From Speluncibacter jeojiensis (GTDB lineage: Bacteria; Actinomycetota; Actinomycetes; Mycobacteriales; Mycobacteriaceae), in assembly GCF_029589495.1 (NCBI RefSeq), contig NZ_JAAIVF010000006.1:124001-188000 (forward strand): DNA of 64,000 bases. Direction: 5' to 3'. Shown one piece after another: positions 58,101-64,000 of this stretch. The translations under genes were made by a program, and so were the position numbers. How positions within the stretch are numbered: position 1 is the first letter of the stretch; the number at the start of each line of letters is the position of its first letter. The notes under the pieces are model-generated. The model searched no databases, was not told the DNA's origin, and saw nothing but the letters and a program-made list of their open reading frames with translations.

Positions 58101-58521
58101 GCGGGTGGTGATGGATCCGCAGTTGCGCGCGTAGCACCGCAGCCTCCGCGGCGACACGGACGCCGTGGCGTGCGACCACATCGTCGGCGAACACCGTCTG
58201 CAGCGCGGCTTCGGGATAGTCGGTGCAGACCAGCCAGACGACCGCGACTCCCAACGCGGAGACATCACTTTTGGCACCTCGGTCCTGGGTGGCGAGGTAC
58301 GCGCGCGCAGCTGCGGCCAGTTCGGGGGAAGTGGCTTCATGACCGATCACCCGCTCGAGCGTCTCTGTGGTTCGTACCAGCAGCCGATCTATGTCGTCGG
58401 TGGCACCGGGCGACAGGCGGATCTTGCGGGCCGGGCTCAGCCCCCGGAAAGACTCGGCGCGCCGCCACCAGGAGGCGGGCGCCTGCCAGGCGGTGAGTTG
58501 CAGGCCATGGCGCTGCGTCAC
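55186..58521 (-). CDS. Large DUF4132 protein
   Basis: 1111 residues, much larger than its neighbours. The N-terminal 900 residues are helical, with HEAT-like stretches (TVRRLAPLLREWPLRSAHRRAA and RRIPALPEWVNPALLPQVL). The C-terminal 220 match DUF4132: PHPLTIGEEITAWARAI, ISQPFEQLHRDVF and VMVFPGFNAANPRQWSEQ. No catalytic residues are recognised; the family includes MolR-like proteins, with unclear function. The GTG start has a poor Shine-Dalgarno. Nothing in the syntenic M. tuberculosis region corresponds to it, so it is an insertion between Rv2175c and the mptA block. Confidence 0.85.
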   Translation of the reverse strand: MTQRHGLQLTAWQAPASWWRRAESFRGLSPARKIRLSPGATDDIDRLLVRTTETLERVIGHEATSPELAAAARAYLATQDRGAKSDVSALGVAVVWLVCTDYPEAALQTVFADDVVARHGVRVAAEAAVLRAQLRIHHHPPSTDAPHVLVRSVTHRAHTDLTNYWLGEANSRLRSLIAALPGADHDGLVRALARHRGAAMAADLVSSFLVPDQVQWVTEDLTSVTRHDDEFWAASKLLASVISLDQAEFLFASATSPDHAVWVIGQSMNLVYSMCANIGAGTEHIVADLLDGGLTAADKKRCAAILGDFRTDIGFGLLLDRLDHQYVEPAVRAAMAKEPRRTAELLAGRAAADPRVAEILRDHLLAHPDLVGHTPDDVPPPALDATPDRVPCAPDSAVPTVLLAPPWLHRRGLGSPEVLAGAAHGRPTTTTWLPGERQSWAGAFGDGLPWLGDRTWAQVIADITAGRSRSPFGALSYAPDDLIRPALRNLPVPADVWYAGPPLRRILARFGDDAADFVLRVAVTRPVQLAGLLMPMDGSVVTSHMMRWLGSKAIRADARQWFDRHIATAALDVVAAAVGPHGPERPLAVQTLRELDRRGHRTDLLRAAQNCHEQAPRVVLTVLDSDPLDELPRRIPALPEWVNPALLPQVLLAEGRALPDAAVLNLCTMLALSRPGDVYAGLDIVRATVDVDTLAEIVWGLFERWSSVGFPCAQGWVLGSLGILGNDDTVRRLAPLLREWPLRSAHRRAAAGLQVLADIGSDAALTQLSRLAQFPRFPSLRAEAQARIQEVADALGLSPADLADRVVPDLSLAADATARFDYGDRSFVATVGAKLSLTLTDPAGSVIRAMPRPGAHDGDLAAAEYKRYRTFRKELAELSNQLIARFEQAMLTRRRWTMGSVRCHLIAHPLMWQLCRGLVWSVEAADGEPRLFRFASSRTPVDIDQNALTIRDDEMVTVPHPLTIGEEITAWARAIDEARISQPFEQLHRDVFDGDVRTRLRELEGRKTPTSRLLELTSHGWWREQPQERGAQIALMKHVDDRVAAVIMVFPGFNAANPRQWSEQKIVHAFVPTFADSPPMDPITGSELVRDLATLETQPVSGNEGDFVGAP

Positions 58522-58623
58522 GGCGTCCGGCCCGGAACGTCTCGATCATGCATGCTCAGGACGGTACCTGCAGGAGGGTTTCGGTGGCCGCGCCGCCGGA
58601 CCGTCGTGTGCCAGTGCGCCCGC

Positions 58624-59571
58624 TCAGGCACGCCCGAGCCCGGCGCGCAGCAACTGCGCACCCGCCACCCCGAGTCGTCGCCGCGTGGGAACCACCGCGC
58701 GGCCGGTGAACACCTGGTATCCGCTCGACTCGATCTCGTCGAGGATCAGCGAGTAGACCGTGAAGGCGGTGCGCACGCAGGGGCGCGCGCACCGGTCGAG
58801 CAGTCCGATGCCGGGTTCGGCGTTGCGATAGAGCGCGCGGGTGCGCGCGATCAGGTGGGCGAGCGCCCGCGCCACCCGCGGATCCACGTGCCCGGTGCGT
58901 CGGCAGTGCCGGAGCAGGTCGCCGTCCACCCCGAATGCGGCCAGCTCGTCCGCGGGGAGATAGATCCGGCCGCGGTCGAGGTCCTCGCCGACGTCGCGCA
59001 GGAAGTTGGTGAGCTGGAACGCCTCGCCGAGCGCGGCGGCAGGCATGAGCGCACCCGGGTCACCGGGCAGATCGGTCCCGAGCACCGGCAGCAGCTGCAG
59101 CCCGATCACCGACGCCGAGCCGTACATGTACCGGCTCAGCTGCTCCATGCTCTCGTACTCGAAGACGTGCTCGGGCGAGCCCGGGACGTCCATCCGCATC
59201 GACTGCAGGAACGCCCAGAAGTACTCGGGATCGATGCGGTACCGCGCGACCGTGTCGACCAACGCCGGCAGGACCGGGCCGGGGGCCGATCCGCCGGCCA
59301 GTGCGCCGCGCAGCCGCTGCTCGGTCCGACACAGGGCGGCCGTCAGCCCGAGGTCGTCGGCCGTGGGCCGGTCGACGAGGTCGTCGACGGAGCGGGCGAA
59401 GGCGTAGAGCGCGTAGACGGCCGGCCGGCGCTCGGCGGGCAGCAGCCGGGTCGCCAGGTAGTACGAGCGCCCGTGGTAGGCGGTCACCGCCCGGCAGTGC
59501 TCGTACGAGGCGGACACCTGCGTCGGCGCGAGCACGGGCGGTGCGTCGACGGGCACGTCGAGGTCGGTCAT
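58624..59571 (-). CDS. crtB: Phytoene synthase
   Basis: 315 residues. It joins two geranylgeranyl diphosphates into phytoene. The aspartate-rich motif YAFARSVDDLVDRP and the second motif NFLRDVGEDLDRGRIYLP are both intact, as is SVIGLQLLPVL. The ATG shares four bases with the stop of the mannosyltransferase (ATGA), so it is translated with that gene and lies at the end of the idsA-crtI-mptA-crtB run. A squalene synthase is ruled out by the phytoene-type signature and the crtI neighbour. Confidence 0.95.
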   Translation of the reverse strand: MTDLDVPVDAPPVLAPTQVSASYEHCRAVTAYHGRSYYLATRLLPAERRPAVYALYAFARSVDDLVDRPTADDLGLTAALCRTEQRLRGALAGGSAPGPVLPALVDTVARYRIDPEYFWAFLQSMRMDVPGSPEHVFEYESMEQLSRYMYGSASVIGLQLLPVLGTDLPGDPGALMPAAALGEAFQLTNFLRDVGEDLDRGRIYLPADELAAFGVDGDLLRHCRRTGHVDPRVARALAHLIARTRALYRNAEPGIGLLDRCARPCVRTAFTVYSLILDEIESSGYQVFTGRAVVPTRRRLGVAGAQLLRAGLGRA

Positions 59572-61172
59572 CGGTCGACGTCGGCAGGGGTGTCGGTGTC
59601 AGAACCGGCGGCGGCATCGACCTCGGCAGCGGTCCGCGGCGGCCACAGCGCCCGCAGGTGCAGCGGGTCCTCGCGGCGCAGCGACACCGCGGCGAGGACG
59701 GCGGCGGCGGTGGTCAGGATGACGTGCCCCCACTGGTACATGCCGATCGAGCCATCCGGCTGGAAGATCACCATCAGCCACGTCGACAGCCCGACGAGCG
59801 TGGCGAGAACCCGAGGGGAGAGCGCGAGCCCGGCGACCATTGCCAGCGGCCACGAGTAGTACCAGGGCAAAGCCGCCGGCGAGAGCGTCACGACGGCGGT
59901 CATCGCCAGCACGATCCCGATCATCGCCTGCCGCGTGGTGTGCCGGAACCGGACCACCAGCACGACGAAGATCACGGCGAACGCGATCTCGCAGATCAAC
60001 CGGGTGACCGGCAGCACCGACATCAGCCCCAGCGGCGAGAACCAGGTGACCACGTGGCCCAGGATCGTCGGCAGGGTCAGCCAGTTGATGATCTTGTTCG
60101 ATCCGGCGAGCGCGTTCACCCAGCCCAGCCCGACCCCGGCGGCCAGCGACGCGGCGCCGAAGACGACGACGAAGATCGCGATCGACGCCCCGGCGGTCTT
60201 GACGAACGAGCGCAGCCAGTTGGGCTGGGGCTCGCCCGCGACCTCGGCGTCCTCGCGCCGGTGCACCATCCACATCCAGACCAGGAACGGCAGGGCGACA
60301 CCGGCGGTGGCCTTGACCGCGACGGCGACCGTCACGATCGCGATGCCGAGCACGTGCTTGCGCTCGAGCACCGCCGCGATGCCCGCCGTGAGCAGCCCGA
60401 CCATCAGCATCTCGTTGTGCACGCCGCCGATCAGGTGGATGAGCACCAGCGGGTTGAGCACGGCCAGCCACACGGCGACCGCGGGGCTGCCGCCCAGGCG
60501 TCGGGCCAGCCGCGGGATCGCCCAGACGGCGAGCGCGAGCCCCGGCAGCATGGCCAGTCGCAGCAGCAGCACACCGGCCACCACGTGGTTGCCGGTGATG
60601 GTGGTGACCAGCCGGGCGACCATGATGAACACCGGACCGTAGGGTGCGGTGGTGGTCGTCCAGATCGTGCTCACGTTCTCGAGCAGCGGCCCCGGGTTGA
60701 CCACCGGCCCGACCTTGTACGGGTTGAAGCCGTCCCGCAGCAACGCGCCCTGCGCCAGGTACGAGTAGGCGTCGCGGCTGAACACCGGCACCGAGATCAG
60801 CAACGGCACGATCCACATCGCCAGGATCCAGCGCAGGTCCCGCAGCGCGACCCGGCCGGCCATCGTCGACCGGCCCAACCGCACCCAGGCGGTGATCATT
60901 ATCAGCACGCCGGCCCACAGGGCGATCGCGGACAGCACCTGGCCGTGCCCGTACCGGAGCCAGGACAGGTGCATGGACTCGAGCAGCGGGTCACGTTCGC
61001 GCAGCGCACCCGAGCCGAAGCCGCCGAAGGTGATCAGGCAGGCGCCGACGAAGCCGAGCAGCGCGTCGCGGCGCAGTCCGCCGCGCAGCAGCGACCGCAG
61101 CGGCGACCGGTCGAGGGGCGCCTGATCGGCGCCGGGGCGGTCGATCGCATCGGTCGGGGACACCATCGGCAC
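59568..61172 (-). CDS. mptA: MptA-type alpha-1,6-mannosyltransferase, GT-C family
   Basis: 534 residues with about 12 transmembrane helices. The GT-C acidic motif appears in the first large loop (SRDAYSYLAQGALLRDGFNPY), and TTAPYGPVFIMVARL is a hallmark of the polyprenol-phosphate-mannose-using MptA/MptB group. Rv2174 (MptA), which extends the mannan core of lipomannan and lipoarabinomannan, has the same neighbours (pknL, Rv2175c, idsA). GTG 61172 is preferred because GGGGGA lies 6 nt before it; ATG 61166 is too far and a GTG at 61259 lacks a signal. crtI ends about 130 bp upstream. Confidence 0.9.
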   Translation of the reverse strand: MPMVSPTDAIDRPGADQAPLDRSPLRSLLRGGLRRDALLGFVGACLITFGGFGSGALRERDPLLESMHLSWLRYGHGQVLSAIALWAGVLIMITAWVRLGRSTMAGRVALRDLRWILAMWIVPLLISVPVFSRDAYSYLAQGALLRDGFNPYKVGPVVNPGPLLENVSTIWTTTTAPYGPVFIMVARLVTTITGNHVVAGVLLLRLAMLPGLALAVWAIPRLARRLGGSPAVAVWLAVLNPLVLIHLIGGVHNEMLMVGLLTAGIAAVLERKHVLGIAIVTVAVAVKATAGVALPFLVWMWMVHRREDAEVAGEPQPNWLRSFVKTAGASIAIFVVVFGAASLAAGVGLGWVNALAGSNKIINWLTLPTILGHVVTWFSPLGLMSVLPVTRLICEIAFAVIFVVLVVRFRHTTRQAMIGIVLAMTAVVTLSPAALPWYYSWPLAMVAGLALSPRVLATLVGLSTWLMVIFQPDGSIGMYQWGHVILTTAAAVLAAVSLRREDPLHLRALWPPRTAAEVDAAAGSDTDTPADVDR

Positions 61173-61300
61173 TGACCATCCCCCAAGGGTGCGCTCGGTC
61201 GGCGCCCGGTGCGGTCGCACGCGAGAGCCGAGGTGAACAAGGCATGAACGAGACCCCACTTTAGCCGCGCGCCACGTGTGACCCGCGTCATGGGGCCAGG

Positions 61301-62842
61301 TCAGCGGGTGCCGGTGATCCTCGCCGCGGCCAGTTTGCCGGAGATCAGCGTCGTCGGGACGCCGACGCCGGGGGTCGTTCCGCAGCCGGCCAACACCACG
61401 TTCTCCAGCCCGCGCACGAGGTTGCGTCGCCGGAACGGTCCGGTCTGGGCGAACGTGTGAGCGGCCGAGAACGGCGAGCCGGCTCCCATGCCCTGCGCGA
61501 GCCAGGTGGCCGGCGTGTCGACGCGGTCGACCGCGAACCCTTCGGCGATGCCCGCGTAGCCGCGCGACTCCAGGACTCCGAGAAGTTCACGCATGTAGGG
61601 GTCGGTCAGCGTCTCCCAGGCGAGCGGGGCGCTGCGCAGGTTGGGGCAGGGCGCCAGCACCGACAGCAGTTCGCGCCCGTCGCGGTTCAGGCCGGGGTCG
61701 GTCAGCCCGGGCCGGGTGACCAGCAGCGAGGGGTCGGCCATCAGCGAGCCGCGGCCGCGGCCGGCGGTGATGCGCGCGAACGTGGACTCCCAGGCGGCCC
61801 CGAAGTCGATGGTGTGGTGCGCGGTCGCGTCCCAGCCCGAGGTGACCAAGCGGTCGATGGTGCCGTGCAGCACCACCGCCGACGGCGACCAGCGGGTGCG
61901 CCGGGCGGGGCGCTGTGCGCCGCCGAGCAGCGCGTCGGCCACCGGCAGGTCGGCGGTGATGACCAGCGCGTCGCACGCGAACGTGCGGCCGTCCGCGGTG
62001 CGCACCCCGCGGGCGCGGCCCCCCACGACGTCGACCGCCGTCACGGCGGTGTCCAGTTCGATCCGTCCGCCCGCGGCGGAAAGCGCGTCGGCCATCGCCT
62101 GGGGCACCGCGTGCATGCCGCCCTCCGGGAAGTAGACGCCCAGCGAGGTGTCCATGTGCGGGATGGCGCCGTAGACCGCGAGCGCCCGGCTCGGCGCCAG
62201 CCCGGCGTAGAGCGCCTGGAACGTGAACACCCGGCGCAGCCGGGGGTCGGCGATGTGCCGGGCGACCCGGGGGCCGAGTCGGCCGAAGGCGCCCAGTGCG
62301 ACCAGCCACGCGGTGTCGGCCAGCGCGGAGGGTGTCGACACCAGGTCCGCCGGCGAATCGAAGTTCGCGTCGATGAACCGGCCGAACTCGACCTCGAAGA
62401 CCCGCTCGAGCCAGCCGCGCAGCGCCAGATAGCCGCTCGCGTCGTCGGGTCCGCACACCCGGCGCACCTCGTCGGCCATCGCGTGCGGATCCGAGTGCAC
62501 GTCGAGCGTGCTGCCGTCGGCGAACCGCGCGTGGTACGCCGGATCGAGCCGATGGATCTGCAGCCCGCTGTCGCCGGCGCCGACCGCGTCCAGCGCGTCG
62601 TAGACCAGCTCCGGCATCGTGAGCACGGTGGCGCCCGAGTCGATGCGGTAGCCGGGACCGGCCGCGGGGTCGAGCCGGTACAGCCCGACCCGTCCGCCGA
62701 CGTCGCGGGCCCGCTCGAGCACGGTGACCTCGCGGCCCGCCGCGCGCAGGTACAGCGCCGCGGCCAGCCCGGACAGTCCGGCGCCCACGACGACCACCCG
62801 GTCGCTCGGTCCCGTGGTGGTGCGCAGGGGGCGGGAGCCCAT
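61301..62842 (-). CDS. crtI: Phytoene desaturase
   Basis: 513 residues. The dinucleotide-binding motif VVVVGAGLSGLAAALYL is at the N-terminus (about 17-33) with the E of VLERARDVGGRVG, and the C-terminal carotenoid desaturase signature GAGSPFSAAHTFAQTGPF and LAGCGTTPGVGVP is intact. It converts phytoene to lycopene in four FAD-dependent steps. The ATG overlaps the idsA stop by one base (TGATG). Together with crtB and idsA it gives lycopene; no cyclase or ketolase lies in the window. Confidence 0.95.
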   Translation of the reverse strand: MGSRPLRTTTGPSDRVVVVGAGLSGLAAALYLRAAGREVTVLERARDVGGRVGLYRLDPAAGPGYRIDSGATVLTMPELVYDALDAVGAGDSGLQIHRLDPAYHARFADGSTLDVHSDPHAMADEVRRVCGPDDASGYLALRGWLERVFEVEFGRFIDANFDSPADLVSTPSALADTAWLVALGAFGRLGPRVARHIADPRLRRVFTFQALYAGLAPSRALAVYGAIPHMDTSLGVYFPEGGMHAVPQAMADALSAAGGRIELDTAVTAVDVVGGRARGVRTADGRTFACDALVITADLPVADALLGGAQRPARRTRWSPSAVVLHGTIDRLVTSGWDATAHHTIDFGAAWESTFARITAGRGRGSLMADPSLLVTRPGLTDPGLNRDGRELLSVLAPCPNLRSAPLAWETLTDPYMRELLGVLESRGYAGIAEGFAVDRVDTPATWLAQGMGAGSPFSAAHTFAQTGPFRRRNLVRGLENVVLAGCGTTPGVGVPTTLISGKLAAARITGTR

Positions 62843-63984
62843 CAGAAGGTGCGGGCGGTCGCTGCGACCACCATCGGGCCCAGCAGGCGCTTGGCCTGCC
62901 CGGTCGCGGAGCTGCGGTCCAGGGCGGTGCGGGCGCGCTCACAGAGCTCGGTGATCCGCCGCTCCACCTCCTCGACCGCACCCAGCCGGATGAAGACCTC
63001 ACGCAGCCGGGTGACCTCGGCCTCGCTCAGATCGGTGCCGATGCTCGCGCGCAGCAGGCTCGCCGCGGCCGGGTCGCCGGCGTCCGCGGCGGCCAGCGCG
63101 GCCGCGAACAGCACGGTGCGCTTGCCCTCACGCAGATCGTCGCCGGACGGCTTGCCGGTCACCGCCGGGTCGCCGAACACGCCCAGCAGGTCGTCGCGCA
63201 GTTGGAACGCGATGCCGATGTCGGTGCCGAACTCGCGGTAGGCCGCGATCAGCTCCGCCGCCGCGCCGGCCGCCGCCGCGCCCAACTCCAGCGGGCGTTC
63301 GACGGTGTAGGCGGCGGTCTTGTAGCGATTGACGCGCATGGCCGCGTCGATGGTCTCGTCGCCACGCACCTCGCTGGTGATGTCGAGGAACTGGCCGCCG
63401 AGCACCTCGGTGCGCATCGCGGACCACACCGGCGCGATCCGCGTGGTCGCCGCGGCGTCCAGCCCCGACTCGCGGACCATGTCGTCGGCCCAGGCCAGCG
63501 CGAGGTCGCCGAGCAGGATCCCGGCCGCCGCGCCGAACTCGGCGGCGCTGCCGTGCCAATCGGACTCGCGGTGTTTGCGCGCGAAGTCGACGTGAAGGGT
63601 GGGGAAGCCGCGGCGGGTGTCCGACGAGTCGATGATGTCGTCGTGGATCAACGCGCACGCCTGCACCAATTCCAGCGCCGCGCACATGCGCAGCACCGCG
63701 CCGGCCGTCGGCCCGTCCGGGTCGCCGCCCGCCCCGAGCCAGCCGGTCCAGGCGAACAGCGGACGCATGCGCTTGCCGCCGCGCAGCACGAAGTCCTCGA
63801 GCCGGCCGGCGGCGGTCTGGAACTCGCCGCCGACCGCCGCGGTGATCTCCCGACGGGAGGCGAAGAACTCGGCCAGCGCCGCGTCGACAGACCCGCGCAG
63901 CCGGGCGTTGACCGAGTCGGCGAGGGCGGCGTCGACGGGCTCGGTCAGCGAGTCGGGCGCGGGCGAGTCGGGTCCGGCGGACAG
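62842..63984 (-). CDS. idsA: Geranylgeranyl diphosphate synthase, probable CTG start near window edge
   Basis: 380 residues if the CTG at 63984 is the start. Both aspartate-rich motifs of trans-prenyltransferases are present: IHDDIIDSSDTRRG and FQLRDDLLGVFGD, with LRGGKRMRPLFAW before them. No ATG or GTG occurs in frame from the edge to 63789, a GTG that would remove the conserved N-terminal helix region. AGGAGG at 63990-63995 is 5 nt from CTG 63984. The frame stays open to the window edge, so an upstream start outside the window remains possible. IdsA supplies prenyl diphosphate to the carotenoid genes that overlap it. Confidence 0.88.
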   Translation of the reverse strand: MSAGPDSPAPDSLTEPVDAALADSVNARLRGSVDAALAEFFASRREITAAVGGEFQTAAGRLEDFVLRGGKRMRPLFAWTGWLGAGGDPDGPTAGAVLRMCAALELVQACALIHDDIIDSSDTRRGFPTLHVDFARKHRESDWHGSAAEFGAAAGILLGDLALAWADDMVRESGLDAAATTRIAPVWSAMRTEVLGGQFLDITSEVRGDETIDAAMRVNRYKTAAYTVERPLELGAAAAGAAAELIAAYREFGTDIGIAFQLRDDLLGVFGDPAVTGKPSGDDLREGKRTVLFAAALAAADAGDPAAASLLRASIGTDLSEAEVTRLREVFIRLGAVEEVERRITELCERARTALDRSSATGQAKRLLGPMVVAATARTF

Positions 63985-64000
63985 GGTGGCCTCCTGGGGT

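Noticed and set aside
59301-61175. 624-codon plus-strand frame opposite mptA
   Set aside because: Asp/His/Gln/Arg-rich translation typical of antisense to a membrane protein gene.

Overview
The window is high-GC DNA from the order Mycobacteriales (mycolic-acid actinobacteria). The gene order follows the Mycobacterium tuberculosis Rv2216-to-Rv2173 segment: Rv2216-like SDR, dlaT/sucB, pepB, gcvT, ilvE, cobT, cobS, an Rv2206-like DUF3043 protein, an HesB-type Fe-S protein, adoK/cbhK, asnB, ctaC, ctaF, qcrCAB, ctaE, trpD, exonuclease, NlpC/P60, pimB', fadD15, Rv2186c/2185c/2184c/2183c/2182c, Rv2179c, aroG, pknL, Rv2175c, mptA and idsA. It is not Mycobacterium itself: PknL carries five PASTA domains, carotenoid genes sit in the mptA block, and a large ter cluster is present. 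A Gordonia-, Williamsia- or Tsukamurella-like organism fits, but the genus is inferred from synteny memory, not from a search. Many genes begin directly 6-8 nt after a TAnnnT -10 box, so leaderless mRNAs look common.

Layout. 1-14.9 kb holds central metabolism: a probable lipB start, dihydrolipoamide acyltransferase, leucyl aminopeptidase, glycine cleavage T protein, branched-chain aminotransferase, a cobUT fusion with cobS, adenosine kinase and asparagine synthetase. 15.1-22.2 kb holds the cytochrome bcc-aa3 respiratory branch (ctaC, ctaF; qcrB, qcrA, qcrC, ctaE on the other strand). Between the two halves lie a 40-residue membrane peptide, a 42-residue peptide whose promoter contains a Fur/Zur-type operator, and about 450 bp of gene-free DNA with nine GGTGC repeats. 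22.4-39.8 kb holds tryptophan and aromatic synthesis (trpD, aroG), two NlpC/P60 cell-wall hydrolases (the first behind a c-di-AMP riboswitch), envelope lipid genes (pimB', fadD15, plsC-like), an ArsA-type ATPase and a ROK glucokinase.

39.9-51.6 kb is a thirteen-gene minus-strand ter cluster lying between aroG and pknL. It has four TerD-family proteins, TerA, a TerA/TerD-like protein with a repeat-rich tail, a DUF475 TerC-like membrane protein, TelA with a small helical partner, and a biosynthetic module of CitE-like lyase, PRTase-TRSP, StiP/PELOTA and HAD phosphatase. Most junctions overlap by four bases. 51.7-55.1 kb holds an HTH/DUF3887-like protein, pknL and the divergent Rv2175c. A 1111-codon DUF4132 gene follows. 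The right end (58.6-64 kb) is a minus-strand run of idsA, crtI, an MptA-type mannosyltransferase and crtB, joining lycopene synthesis to a lipoglycan mannosyltransferase. No tRNA, rRNA, CRISPR array or insertion sequence was seen.
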